A stretch of DNA of 63,083 bases from a virus. Position numbers and translations under genes: made by a program. The notes under the pieces are model-generated. The model saw nothing but the letters and a program-made list of their open reading frames with translations, made no database searches and had not been told where the DNA came from. Where the stretch lies: positions 1 through 63,083 of IMG/VR virus record IMGVR_UViG_3300024302_000009. One strand, given 5' to 3'. Below are positions 28,571-36,996 of the stretch, one piece after another (within the stretch, counting starts at the first letter, position 1; the number at the start of each line of letters is the position of its first letter).

Positions 28571-28782
28571 TGCGTGGCGAAGTACAAGACTTTATGGAAA
28601 TGATGAGGAAACGCTTTTTGAACTACGAACAATACCAAGCATTGCTGGAGGAGGAGCATAAGAAATACCCTCCCCATCACTTAACGTCTAAGTATGCAGA
28701 CAGAATAATTGCGGACCTAGAGAGACAGATTAAAGAATTGAAGGAGGAGTTAGATGCTGTACAATTATCAAACAATCGGTGA
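28570..28782 (+). CDS. Hypothetical 70-aa coiled-coil protein
   Basis: TAATG coupling. All-helical, with a C-terminal heptad-like stretch (ADRIIADLERQIKELKEELD). Overlaps the MazG-like start by 29 bp. Unknown. Confidence 0.7.
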   Translation: MRGEVQDFMEMMRKRFLNYEQYQALLEEEHKKYPPHHLTSKYADRIIADLERQIKELKEELDAVQLSNNR

Positions 28783-29155
28783 CAAGTTAAACATTTTCCA
28801 TGCCAAGATGGGGGAGCATATTCCTTACAAGTATGATAACTCCTTGCTACGGCTCAGGAAAGAATTGATTAGTGAAGAGTTTGATGAGACATGGGACGCA
28901 ATTCAAGAAATTGAAGACCTTGCGTATTCAGAAGAGAGTGAGAAAGTACTCAGAGGCAAACTACTAAAGGAGCTTTGTGATTTAGTGTATGTAGCAGTGG
29001 GTACAGCAGCGCAACTTGGTATGGACTTTGACTCTGCTATGAACAGAGTACACAAGAACAATATGACTAAATGGGAGAACCCCCGTTTTCGTGAAGATGG
29101 AAAACTTCTAAAACCTGAGGGATATGAAACTGTTAATTTGGAAGACCTAGTATAA
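28754..29155 (+). CDS. MazG-like nucleotide pyrophosphohydrolase
   Basis: All-alpha NTP pyrophosphatase pattern: LRKELISEEFDETWDAI (E-x2-E) and LLKELCDLVYVAVGTAAQLG (E-x2-D), followed by VHKNNMTKW. Ribosome site AAGGAGGAGTTAG precedes ATG 28754. These enzymes clean dNTP pools or lower ppGpp; in phages they usually sit with RNR and ThyX, as here. Confidence 0.86.
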   Translation: MLYNYQTIGDKLNIFHAKMGEHIPYKYDNSLLRLRKELISEEFDETWDAIQEIEDLAYSEESEKVLRGKLLKELCDLVYVAVGTAAQLGMDFDSAMNRVHKNNMTKWENPRFREDGKLLKPEGYETVNLEDLV

Positions 29156-29430
29156 TGGCACACTACATTAAGATACACGACTTGGGCAATAACCCTTTCT
29201 TTGCGGATCAGATGCAGTTGGTAAAAGACTTGGATATTGGGGCCTTTAAGGTTTATGGTATCCCCCTCGGTAACGTACACACGTTCATTGAGTTCGCTCA
29301 GGAGAATGCTGAAGACTTTGAGCAGTTTGTGAATAAGAAGGCTTTGCTTAGTGGGGAGCTGGTTGCGGCCCCTACTGACGAGGAAGATGTTGACAAGTTT
29401 ATCGAAGCTGAATTTACTGAAAGCGAATAA
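29155..29430 (+). CDS. Hypothetical 91-aa protein
   Basis: TAATG coupling on both sides, between the MazG-like and RNR genes. Acidic C-terminus (TDEEDVDKFIEAEFTESE). No family recognised; position suggests nucleotide metabolism. Confidence 0.74.
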   Translation: MAHYIKIHDLGNNPFFADQMQLVKDLDIGAFKVYGIPLGNVHTFIEFAQENAEDFEQFVNKKALLSGELVAAPTDEEDVDKFIEAEFTESE

Positions 29431-31127
29431 TGAATAAAGTATATGGCCCTACACTACCAATTTCAGAAGAGTTACATGCACAAAAATACAGGGGGGAAGG
29501 CGAGAGTTTTGAAGAGGGTGTAATCCGTGGAGCTGGTGCTGTTGCGGACGATGAGGCTCACTACGCTAAGGTGGTGGATATCAACAAGAACATGCGTTTC
29601 CTGCCAGCAGGGCGTGTTCAGGCGGCTATGGGCAGTGCACGTAATGTAACACCCTACAACTGCTTTGTGAGTTCCACTATCGAAGATAGCATGGATAGTA
29701 TCATGCGTGCTGCTACAGAAGCAGCAGAAACCATGAGACTAGGAGGCGGCATTGGATATGACTTTAGTAGATTACGCCCAGAGGGGGATCGCATTGTATC
29801 TCTCGACAGTACATCAAGTGGCCCCATTTCATTCATGGAAATATTTGATGCTATCTGCGGTACTATCATGGCAGCAGGGCATAGGCGCGGTGCGCAGATG
29901 GCTGTCCTTAGGGTAGATCATCCAGACATTGAGAAGTTCATCAGGGCCAAGCAGAACGAAGAGAAGTTCAAGCGGTTCAACGTATCCGTAGCTGTTACAG
30001 ATAAGTTCATGCAAGCAGCTATTGATGGTGATGATTTTGATTTGGTATTTGATGGTCGTGTTTACGGTCGTGTCAATGCGTCAGCTTTGCTGGATGAGAT
30101 CATGCGCTCCACATGGAACTGGGCTGAACCCGGAGTACTGTTCATTGATCGCATCAATGAGATGAACAACTTGTACTATTGTGAGGAATTGGCAGCTACA
30201 AACCCTTGTGGTGAGCAGCCACTGCCTCCTAATGGTGCCTGTCTGTTGGGTAGCTTCAACCTAACCATGTACATCAAGGAGGATAATAATGGTAAGCGGT
30301 ACTTTGATTACGGTGCTTTTGAAAACGATATTGCTCCTACTGTTCGGGCTATGGACAATGTTGTTGACAGGGCTGTGTATCCGCTTCCGTCACAGCAGTT
30401 GGAAGCAGAGTCTAAAAGACGTATGGGCTTGGGCGTTACTGGGCTGGCTAATGCAGGGGAGTCTCTTGGTTTACCTTATGGCACTCCTAGATTTATAAAG
30501 TTCACGGAGTCTGTTCTAAGTATCTTAGCCAACACTGCGTATATGGCCTCTGCTATGTTAGCAAAAGAAAAGGGAGCGTTCCCACTATACGATAAGGAGA
30601 AATATCTTGCTGGAGCTTTCATCAAAACTCTGGACGACTCAGTACAAAAAGCTATTGCTAAGCACGGTATTCGTAACTCCCATCTCACTAGTATCGCTCC
30701 TACTGGAACAATTAGCCTTACTGCAAACAATGTTTCATCGGGGGGAGAACCAGTATTCGCCCTTAAATATGATAGGACGATCAATACACTCCGTGGAGTT
30801 GTGGTTGAAAGTGTTACTGACTACGCATTCCGTGAGTGGGGTGTTAGAGGTAGGACTGCCTCGGAGCTGAGTGCAGATGACCACCTGAGGGTACTGGTTG
30901 CCATGCAGAAGTATGTGGACAGTGCAGTATCCAAGACTTGTAATGTGTCACCAGACATGCCATTTGATGAGTTCAAGATGTTGTACATCAACGCATGGAA
31001 GGGTAAGTGTAAAGGTATTACGACATACAATCCAGAAGGTAACAGAAAAGGAGTGCTGAATGTTACAGAAGAAAGCGAAGGAGCAGCCTGTTGGATCAAT
31101 CCCGATGGGTCTAAGTCTTGCGAATGA
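29430..31127 (+). CDS. nrdJ: Ribonucleotide reductase, class II (adenosylcobalamin-dependent)
   Basis: 565 aa. Reduces ribonucleotides to deoxyribonucleotides for phage DNA synthesis. Motifs: MRFLPAGRVQAAMGSARNVT, PYNCFVSSTIEDS (first redox Cys), AAETMRLGGGIGYDFSRLRP, the radical-site TNPCGEQPLPPNGACLLGSF (Cys and Glu), and SIAPTGTISLTANNVSSG. The C-terminus has a Cys pair (CWINPDGSKSCE) for re-reduction. No small subunit gene is near, consistent with the B12-dependent type, so the host must supply cobalamin. The next gene starts inside its 3' end. Confidence 0.93.
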   Translation: MNKVYGPTLPISEELHAQKYRGEGESFEEGVIRGAGAVADDEAHYAKVVDINKNMRFLPAGRVQAAMGSARNVTPYNCFVSSTIEDSMDSIMRAATEAAETMRLGGGIGYDFSRLRPEGDRIVSLDSTSSGPISFMEIFDAICGTIMAAGHRRGAQMAVLRVDHPDIEKFIRAKQNEEKFKRFNVSVAVTDKFMQAAIDGDDFDLVFDGRVYGRVNASALLDEIMRSTWNWAEPGVLFIDRINEMNNLYYCEELAATNPCGEQPLPPNGACLLGSFNLTMYIKEDNNGKRYFDYGAFENDIAPTVRAMDNVVDRAVYPLPSQQLEAESKRRMGLGVTGLANAGESLGLPYGTPRFIKFTESVLSILANTAYMASAMLAKEKGAFPLYDKEKYLAGAFIKTLDDSVQKAIAKHGIRNSHLTSIAPTGTISLTANNVSSGGEPVFALKYDRTINTLRGVVVESVTDYAFREWGVRGRTASELSADDHLRVLVAMQKYVDSAVSKTCNVSPDMPFDEFKMLYINAWKGKCKGITTYNPEGNRKGVLNVTEESEGAACWINPDGSKSCE

Positions 31128-31293
31128 GCAATATTATACTGGTATGCTAAGAGGTATGCATATTATGCAAGACGCGGCCCTTAATGGTATGCAAAGTATG
31201 GATGTAGACAAGCGCGAGGTCTTTAAGATGGTATCCGAGCTTGTGGGATGGAGTATGATGATGGAGACTATATCAAAAGATGAAACATCCTAA
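31060..31293 (+). CDS. Hypothetical 77-aa protein overlapping the RNR 3' end
   Basis: ATG 31060 lies 67 bp inside the RNR gene in another frame but has a very good ribosome site (AAAGGAGTGCTGA). The rest is Met-rich and helical (YYTGMLRGMHIMQDAALNGM). A later start at 31105 is possible but has a weaker site. Unknown function. Confidence 0.6.
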   Translation: MLQKKAKEQPVGSIPMGLSLANEQYYTGMLRGMHIMQDAALNGMQSMDVDKREVFKMVSELVGWSMMMETISKDETS

Positions 31294-31540
31294 GGAAAAC
31301 TGCTTCACTTGCACACTATACGCACATTGGCAAAAGCAACAGGCACTACAGAAACCAATCATAGATGTAGAATTTGAGGAGATAAAAGATGGGCCAGAGA
31401 GAGGACGTACAGATGGTGGGTCTGTTGCAGCAGATAGCGGCGCTGCTACAGGACATGTCGATAGCATCACAGGTGATGGAAGCGAAACCGGAACCAGTGA
31501 AGGCAAAGGAGAAGGTGGAAAGGTTGACATCAGGGTGTAA
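31280..31540 (+). CDS. Hypothetical 86-aa protein with N-terminal Cys pair
   Basis: Short real-looking N-terminus (KHPKENCFTCTLYAHWQKQQ) with C-x2-C, then a Gly/Ser/Asp-rich acidic tail that overlaps the next gene by 152 bp. Weak ribosome site; translation probably coupled to the previous gene. The tail may be shaped by the overlapping frame. Confidence 0.55.
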   Translation: MKHPKENCFTCTLYAHWQKQQALQKPIIDVEFEEIKDGPERGRTDGGSVAADSGAATGHVDSITGDGSETGTSEGKGEGGKVDIRV

Positions 31541-31637
31541 AGACCATCCTAATTATTCCGGCCAACGTAAACCACGAAGCGAGTGTCCCCACTGTTGGGA
31601 GAGCTATGATGAGAAAAACAAAGGGAAAGCAAAATGA
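31389..31637 (+). CDS. 82-aa protein with zinc-ribbon-like C-terminus
   Basis: ATG 31389 after TGAGGAGATAAAAG. Helical N-terminal half (MVGLLQQIAALLQDMSIASQ), Lys/Glu linker, then CKDHPNYSGQRKPRSECPHC, a likely zinc-binding knuckle. Occurs just after RNR; function unknown. Confidence 0.7.
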   Translation: MGQREDVQMVGLLQQIAALLQDMSIASQVMEAKPEPVKAKEKVERLTSGCKDHPNYSGQRKPRSECPHCWESYDEKNKGKAK

Positions 31638-31807
31638 GTAAGAAGTTGTGCCATGCGTGCGTTGACCCCCGCGATACTGGACTACCGTTCTATGCGCTGT
31701 GGGATGATGGAGAGTATGTAGAATGTTATTTTTGTGAGGGTACAGGACGTAAACTCACACTTAAAGAAATGGAAAAAAGGGAACAGGAGATGGAAAATGA
31801 AAGTTGA
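31634..31807 (+). CDS. 57-aa zinc-ribbon protein
   Basis: ATGA overlap; AAAGGGAAAGCAAA ribosome site. Two Cys pairs (KKLCHACVDPRD and VECYFCEGTGRK) form a rubredoxin/zinc-ribbon-like knuckle, followed by a charged helix. Possible small nucleic-acid or protein-binding module. Confidence 0.72.
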   Translation: MSKKLCHACVDPRDTGLPFYALWDDGEYVECYFCEGTGRKLTLKEMEKREQEMENES

Positions 31808-31985
31808 ACTAGAGATTGAGAGCCTTGACGAATTTGTAATTACAGCACTACGTAACTCATATGAGCTTGTGGTACTGGATGACCTTAAGGGGCAAGAGGA
31901 GTTGCTAATTAGTATCCTTGATGTGTTAGAGTACTACACTATTCATGAAGAGCACATGGACTGGCTAAGCAGTCTGGCTGTGTGA
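31797..31985 (+). CDS. Hypothetical 62-aa protein
   Basis: ATG 31797 with CAGGAGATGGAAA upstream, favoured over an in-frame start inside the previous gene. Acidic helical protein (MKVELEIESLDEFVITALRN). TGATG coupling to the next gene. Unknown. Confidence 0.7.
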   Translation: MKVELEIESLDEFVITALRNSYELVVLDDLKGQEELLISILDVLEYYTIHEEHMDWLSSLAV

Positions 31986-32218
31986 TGGCTTTTGGCACCA
32001 TTAATTATCTACCTTCACAAGTAGCTCTTAGCTCAAAGGAGTACAACATATGTATGCGAAAGTGTATGGAAGCAATAACAGAGAGGCTGATGGTTGATGA
32101 GAACAAAGAGACTATGTGCGTAGACGATATAGATACGCACCTCATGTCTCGGTTTATGACACCAGATGAAGACACTATTAGGATATCAGTCAGGACGGAT
32201 GTGTATAGGAGTTTTTAA
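31985..32218 (+). CDS. Hypothetical 77-aa protein
   Basis: Start ATG 31985 overlaps the previous stop (TGATG). Mixed alpha/beta with two Cys (NICMRKCMEA). Coupled to the metallopeptidase gene by TAATG. Unknown. Confidence 0.7.
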   Translation: MAFGTINYLPSQVALSSKEYNICMRKCMEAITERLMVDENKETMCVDDIDTHLMSRFMTPDEDTIRISVRTDVYRSF

Positions 32219-32520
32219 TGTACCTAGCGCCGAGTGTTAAGATAGCCCATTATGACTTCCTTATACAGCAGATGGGCGCAGTTATGGAGTCTGCTGAAGT
32301 GCATGGTATGTGTGATAAGAGTGGTCAGGTTATCTACATAGACACTGGTGCCACTAATGCCATCCAGAAGGATACTCTACTGCATGAGATAATGCACGCT
32401 ATCTGGTGGACTGCATACTTGGAGGATGAAGATAAAGAGGAACGGGTTGTCAGCAGCTTATCTACAGGGCTGTTACAGGTGCTGCGAGACAACCCTTGGG
32501 TGGGAGAAGCTATAAGATGA
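32218..32520 (+). CDS. HExxH zinc metallopeptidase-like protein
   Basis: 100-aa minimal gluzincin/ImmA-like domain. DTLLHEIMHAIWW places the zinc ligands at His56 and His60 with catalytic Glu57, preceded by the strand QVIYIDTGATNAIQKD. Similar small phage proteins cleave or bind host factors; SprT/ImmA-like activity is inferred from the motif only. Overlaps the homing endonuclease start by 4 bp. Confidence 0.78.
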   Translation: MYLAPSVKIAHYDFLIQQMGAVMESAEVHGMCDKSGQVIYIDTGATNAIQKDTLLHEIMHAIWWTAYLEDEDKEERVVSSLSTGLLQVLRDNPWVGEAIR

Positions 32521-32882
32521 AAGTTGATGTGATACCAGAGCCTGTCGATACAGAAAATGTATACTTAGCAGGAGTCATTGATGGGGAGGGTTGTTTTGTA
32601 AGCACTATTGATAAACGCACTGGGAAACCTAATTGCTGGTTAGCTGTTGAGATGACAGACCTAGATGTGATACAGAGATTACATAAACAATACGGAGGGC
32701 ATTATCATGAGAATACTGCGCCCTCCCGTAAGCCTCATTTTAAGCAGAGTTGGAGATGGCGGTTAAACAAACAAAAAGATTTATTTGATTGTATTATACA
32801 TATCGGCCCTTACCTTTGTGAGCGCAGATACAAGAAAGCTAGTGAACTATTTGAAATATTGGAGCCTAAGGTATGCAAGTAG
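32517..32882 (+). CDS. LAGLIDADG homing endonuclease, single motif
   Basis: ATG 32517 with GGGAGAAGCTATAAG. One LAGLIDADG motif (YLAGVIDGEGCFVS, near residues 17-30), so it should work as a homodimer, then a basic DNA-contacting beta sheet (PHFKQSWRWRLNKQ) and CERRYKKASELFEI. 121 aa. Overlaps the thyX start by 10 bp and shares its low GC. Confidence 0.85.
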   Translation: MKVDVIPEPVDTENVYLAGVIDGEGCFVSTIDKRTGKPNCWLAVEMTDLDVIQRLHKQYGGHYHENTAPSRKPHFKQSWRWRLNKQKDLFDCIIHIGPYLCERRYKKASELFEILEPKVCK

Positions 32883-33514
32883 AATTAGTATGGGCTACAC
32901 CTAACGGTGAGCAGCTTATTGCGGAGATGGCAAGAGTATCTAATCCAACCAATGCAAAAAACACAGAAACTGCACCTAACCTTATCAAATACCTCATAGA
33001 GCATTCTCATTGGAGTCCTTTTGAGATGGTGAATGTATGTATGTCTATTAAGTGTCCTAGAGATATTAGTAGACAGTTACTTAGGCACAGGTCTTTTACA
33101 TTTCAAGAATTTAGCCAAAGATACGCAAAAGTTGATAGTAATTTCATACCTAGAGACATTAGACTACAAGACACAGCTAACAGGCAGAATAGTATTTCTA
33201 TAAATCCTCATACAGAAGATAAAGAAGAGTTACTGGCAGTACACGATTGGTATGAAACTCAAAAGCGTATTCATAATATCACTAAATCAGAGTATGAGAG
33301 GCAGTTATCTAGGGGAGTAGCCAAAGAGGTTGCGCGTACTTTGTTACCTGAGGGGCTAACCCCAACCCATTTATATATGAATGGTACCCTACGTAGCTGG
33401 ATACATTTTTGTGGTGTTAGGTTAGGTGAGGAAACACAGAAGGAGACGAGGCAAGTGGCACAGATGATTGAGGATATTGTTAAACCCTTATTTCCAGTTT
33501 CATGGAGGCTTTGA
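32873..33514 (+). CDS. thyX: Flavin-dependent thymidylate synthase ThyX
   Basis: 213 aa. The signature RHR-x7-S is present (RHRSFTFQEFSQRY, Arg71 to Ser81), with the N-terminal HSHWSPFEM and C-terminal LRSWIHFCGVRLGEETQKET substrate/FAD regions. Makes dTMP from dUMP using CH2-THF and FAD. Belongs to the nucleotide block with RNR and MazG. Its AT-rich codon use, matching the upstream homing endonuclease, hints that the two arrived together. Confidence 0.95.
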   Translation: MQVELVWATPNGEQLIAEMARVSNPTNAKNTETAPNLIKYLIEHSHWSPFEMVNVCMSIKCPRDISRQLLRHRSFTFQEFSQRYAKVDSNFIPRDIRLQDTANRQNSISINPHTEDKEELLAVHDWYETQKRIHNITKSEYERQLSRGVAKEVARTLLPEGLTPTHLYMNGTLRSWIHFCGVRLGEETQKETRQVAQMIEDIVKPLFPVSWRL

Positions 33515-33515
33515 A

Positions 33516-33854
33516 ATGAGTAGAGCAGAGACAGAGATTTGTGATGCACGACTATTCCTCAATACAGATGGTAACATCATCTTTGAGCTTGGGGAGTACC
33601 CACCAGCTCACCTAGCTGCTATACTAGATAGTAGTGAGGCTATGGGGCCACAGGAGAACCTATACAGCTTCCTAACGGCCCAACGTAGGTTCAAGGAAGT
33701 CTTTTGGGCACTACATGAAGAGATGGAGATGCACAACGGCAAGGAGGCAACCATCACATACGATGATGGGGAACAACTAGAGATAGAAACAGTACTGGAG
33801 GAAATGTATGGAGCACAAGATAAGCAGTCCGCAGCTACAGGTGGCAATAAATAG
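33516..33854 (+). CDS. Hypothetical 112-aa protein
   Basis: Start ATG 33516 just after the thyX stop, GGAGGCTTTGAA ribosome site; the earlier in-frame start lies inside thyX. Soluble alpha/beta protein, acidic, with Gln/Ala-rich end. Overlaps the last gene of the rightward unit by 47 bp. Confidence 0.75.
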   Translation: MSRAETEICDARLFLNTDGNIIFELGEYPPAHLAAILDSSEAMGPQENLYSFLTAQRRFKEVFWALHEEMEMHNGKEATITYDDGEQLEIETVLEEMYGAQDKQSAATGGNK

Positions 33855-33987
33855 TCTGCTACCTTACCATGACACGTTGTCTAAGGAGAACAAGTTGGTG
33901 CTTACAACTTTACTACAGTTACAGTTAGTGAGGATGGCGGAAAAAGAAGCACAAGCCACACCAGCTACCACGTACATACAAGGCTAA
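33808..33987 (+). CDS. Hypothetical 59-aa helical protein, last gene of rightward unit
   Basis: ATG 33808 with CTGGAGGAAATGT, inside the end of the previous gene. Product MEHKISSPQLQVAINSLLPY... is helical and Leu/Gln-rich. Ends 5 bp before the shared terminator. Confidence 0.68.
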   Translation: MEHKISSPQLQVAINSLLPYHDTLSKENKLVLTTLLQLQLVRMAEKEAQATPATTYIQG

Positions 33988-33991
33988 AAAT

Positions 33992-34024
33992 AAACCCTCC
34001 CCGGATTTCTCTAGGGAGGGTTTT
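33992..34024. terminator. Bidirectional rho-independent terminator between convergent units
   Basis: Inverted repeat AACCCTCCC ... GGGAGGGTT with a 12-nt loop; TTTT follows on the plus strand and TTTATTTTTAG on the minus strand. It separates the rightward early/replication unit from the end of the leftward virion unit. Confidence 0.93.
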
Positions 34025-34055
34025 CTCGTTGTGAGCGAGTCTTCTTCTTTTCTTA

Positions 34056-36362
34056 TTATGAGTTCTTTTTCCTTGCTTGTATAGCCTGTGCGTATTTAGC
34101 CGCTGCAAACATAGTGTTGACCTTAGGGTCCATCAGTATTCTTTCTAGCTGCCTGATGTTCATTTCTTTTAGCTCTGACTGCTTTAGCCCAGTATATTTA
34201 GTGAATTTATTCCCAAATAATTTACCAGCGTGCTCCAGCATATTCTTAGCTGTTTGTGGTTCTACTTGCCAATAGCCTCTGGCCGGACCCTCTGAAAAAC
34301 CTACATGAGACTTCTCATTTAGGGATAACTTCACAACCCCTGTATCAATCGTGCCTTTTCTAAATACACCTTTCTTGGGTATTTTTGGCTTCCTAAACTT
34401 AACTTGCTGTACTTTGTATCTGCCGCCACCGCTCTCATGTAGGGCTGTCATGTACATAAGCTCTTCAAACTGCTTAGGGTCCATACCTGCATCTCCTGCA
34501 AAGGCATCAGCAGCTATCCTAGACATCTTCCGCAGTTCTTTTTCTTTAGGGGCTTTGCCGTACAAGCGTTTAACATCTGCACGGAATTTCTTCATCTTCT
34601 CAGGGTCGTTCTTTCCCTGATATGCCCACCCCCACAGCTTACTAAAGTCCTGCGTGTTACTCTCTCTGGTGCTGGCTTTAGCCTCACTGGCGTTAGTCAT
34701 CATGCTGCCGCCTACTACGGCTGCTCCTGCTGCACCAGCTACAGGTTTCTTTATGTCGTACATACCACTGGAGGTGGGCACATCACGCATTGATCTAGCT
34801 GTGTGAAACTCTCTATCTTCAGGATTTCCTCCGGTGCGGGAGTTAGGGGTGTCATCTGCTGTGTCATATATATAATTACGTGCACGACTTTCATCAGACA
34901 AACGAACTCTGCCTTCGGTTAGCCTAGCATCTGCCTCACCAACATTGCCATAATACGACTCATCAGGGTCTGCTGTAAATTTTTTATACCTATTTCTGGT
35001 AGCGATCTCTTCTCCCATAGATTTGTAAGATATCTGTCGGGTGTTAGCTAATTTTATAGACTGCTCAGAAGGTGTCCAGCCAAACATATCTTCAAAGTAG
35101 TCTTTAACAAAATTCATATCTATATCTTTTGTAGGCTCTTTACCATTATTCCTATTCATGGCTAGTTCCCGAAGTATATGTGCATCTTGTAATGTTTCTG
35201 TGTCAGCATCCCAAACCTTAAAGTGTTTTTGCTCAACCTTAAACGCTCCGGGATTAGTGCCTAATGTGTGCCCCTCTTTGGTCTGTACTAGGTGCTGTAT
35301 CTCATGTAACAATGTTTCTAGTTTGTTACGATTACTATCTCTTGTGTTAAACTCTGCAAAATCATCACCCATAATTCTTTGTATTTGCTCATCATATTGT
35401 TTGAATGACGCCAAATTCAATTTCATAACTGTGCCATTATTAGTAACAGTACCTGCGTATCCAGAACCGGGTTTCCACTCAAACATTACCATAGTGTCTT
35501 TTAATTCTGGGTACACCTTAAACAGTTCGTCATGCTGTATGACATCGCCTAGTCGTGCCATGTCTAGGGTGTCTGCACCTTTATTCATCTTCTCTGTACC
35601 AAAATCTGTAATTTTAGCAGCTTGATCGTTTATTTCAAACTTCCAGTCACCAGATACAGGGTCCTTGGCCCACCCAGTTTCTTTCCAGATTTTACGCTCG
35701 CTCCTGAGCATAGCTTCATCTGCAAGCGCAGCGCCTCCGTGCCCATATTGATCATATGTTTTACCATCAATGATCATAGGTTTGCGTTTTTTATTTGCTG
35801 CTAGTGCTGCTTTCTGCGCTGCCTCCGCAGCCTTATGCTCTCGCATAGCTGTGCCAAGGGTACCAATCTGTTTAAGGCCAGAGTCTCCTTTAGCCATAGC
35901 TCTCATAGCACCCTTCTCACCACTGAGCATACCAGCAGCAGCAAACGCAGCTATGCCTTTGGTAGCCGCAGCTTTAGCTACAGAAGCAGTACCAAGGGTA
36001 GCAGCATCCAGAGCACCAGAAGCTACAGACTCTACTCCACTAGCAGCAGCACCAAAGTAATCCCCCTCACCCCACCTTTTCTCTGCTTCTTTACTGGCGT
36101 CTGTCATGCCCTTGAAAGGGGCAAAGTCTAGGGCGTTCTCATTCATCCAGCCGTAGGTAGCTTTAGCAGCGTCAACTGTGGTGTCATACGCATCTTCAGC
36201 AAACTCAGCTATGTCTCCGGGTATCTTTGCTAAAGACTGACCAGCAGAGGACATGAATTTAGATATATCAGACTCAGGTTCATTGGTACGGTCTGGTAAA
36301 AGATCAAGCCGAGGCCCTGTACCATTGAACTTATGTGCATAGTTTGTTATCTCATCATCCAT
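34056..36362 (-). CDS. Large virion protein with HExxH protease-like motif and transglycosylase-like C-terminus, 768 aa
   Basis: Start chosen at ATG 36362 (MDDEITNYAHKFNG) with GGAGAAGCAGT, overlapping the lipase stop by 8 bp; the longer frame runs into the lipase. N-terminal Ala-rich helices with possible membrane-active segments (ASVAKAAATKGIAAFAAAGM); near residue 352 a zincin-like LLHEIQHLVQTKEG; C-terminal from about 630 a lysozyme/SLT-like region (MTALHESGGGRY with Glu near 641, GPARGYWQVEPQTAKNML). This fits an ejected inner-core protein that opens the peptidoglycan for DNA entry. AT-richer than the capsid genes. Confidence 0.82.
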   Translation of the reverse strand: MDDEITNYAHKFNGTGPRLDLLPDRTNEPESDISKFMSSAGQSLAKIPGDIAEFAEDAYDTTVDAAKATYGWMNENALDFAPFKGMTDASKEAEKRWGEGDYFGAAASGVESVASGALDAATLGTASVAKAAATKGIAAFAAAGMLSGEKGAMRAMAKGDSGLKQIGTLGTAMREHKAAEAAQKAALAANKKRKPMIIDGKTYDQYGHGGAALADEAMLRSERKIWKETGWAKDPVSGDWKFEINDQAAKITDFGTEKMNKGADTLDMARLGDVIQHDELFKVYPELKDTMVMFEWKPGSGYAGTVTNNGTVMKLNLASFKQYDEQIQRIMGDDFAEFNTRDSNRNKLETLLHEIQHLVQTKEGHTLGTNPGAFKVEQKHFKVWDADTETLQDAHILRELAMNRNNGKEPTKDIDMNFVKDYFEDMFGWTPSEQSIKLANTRQISYKSMGEEIATRNRYKKFTADPDESYYGNVGEADARLTEGRVRLSDESRARNYIYDTADDTPNSRTGGNPEDREFHTARSMRDVPTSSGMYDIKKPVAGAAGAAVVGGSMMTNASEAKASTRESNTQDFSKLWGWAYQGKNDPEKMKKFRADVKRLYGKAPKEKELRKMSRIAADAFAGDAGMDPKQFEELMYMTALHESGGGRYKVQQVKFRKPKIPKKGVFRKGTIDTGVVKLSLNEKSHVGFSEGPARGYWQVEPQTAKNMLEHAGKLFGNKFTKYTGLKQSELKEMNIRQLERILMDPKVNTMFAAAKYAQAIQARKKNS

Positions 36363-36996
36363 ACTGCTTCTCCACTGCTTTGCACATATATCCCATGCTG
36401 TGACGGGCAAGAGGGTTGTACCAGTTACCTGAACCAACATGAATGCGCTCATCAACATGTACAAGACCGGGGACCGGGGGCCAGTAGACTGCAACATCAT
36501 ATTTGTTTCCTATCACGTTAGTCTCACAAATAACTTGATCGGCTGCCTTCTGGTCTAAGGACTTGGTAGCACAAAAAGAATAGAGTGCCGTAGGCATCAT
36601 AGGGTTAGCTGAGCAATAGACAGTGGCTAATGCCCCGCCCATTGAGTGCCCTGTGACGTACAGAGGCTTACGTATACCCGCTATAACAGTATCTATGGCT
36701 GGTCTGAGCATGTTAAAGGCGTCTTTGTACCCTGAGTGGATACGCCCCTCTCCAGCCCACTTCTCCAGTCTAGGCCATGACAGGTTGTGCCATATGTCCA
36801 TGAAGCTGGTAGGCTCTGTACCACGCCACACCAGCCATGCTTCATCTGCACTCTCGCAGAGCATAGCCTGTGTGTCTGCATGGCTCCAGAAGAACACATC
36901 CTCATCAAAGCCAAGGGCCTTAGCCCGAGCAATAGCTACATCACACTTCTCATATACGGCAGAAGCTAATTGTGAGGCGACTACTACTTTTTGCAT
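36355..36996 (-). CDS. Class 3 lipase-like alpha/beta hydrolase
   Basis: 213 aa. Lipase_3 pattern: WLVWRGTEPTSFMDIWHNLS (oxyanion strand), EGRIHSGYKDAFNMLRP, and the nucleophile elbow YVTGHSMGGALATVYC with Ser118; later Asp (VAVYWPPVPGLVHVDERI region) and His candidates complete a triad. No signal peptide. Lies in the virion operon between a lipoprotein and the inner-core protein, so it may act on host phospholipids at entry or lysis. Rare in phages as far as I know. Confidence 0.87.
   Translation of the reverse strand: MQKVVVASQLASAVYEKCDVAIARAKALGFDEDVFFWSHADTQAMLCESADEAWLVWRGTEPTSFMDIWHNLSWPRLEKWAGEGRIHSGYKDAFNMLRPAIDTVIAGIRKPLYVTGHSMGGALATVYCSANPMMPTALYSFCATKSLDQKAADQVICETNVIGNKYDVAVYWPPVPGLVHVDERIHVGSGNWYNPLARHSMGYMCKAVEKQYG

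Noticed and set aside
36333-36521. N-terminal extension of the 768-aa protein into the lipase gene
   Set aside because: The extra residues before Met at 36362 are the lipase gene read in another frame. The ATG at 36362 has a good ribosome site and the usual 8-bp overlap.
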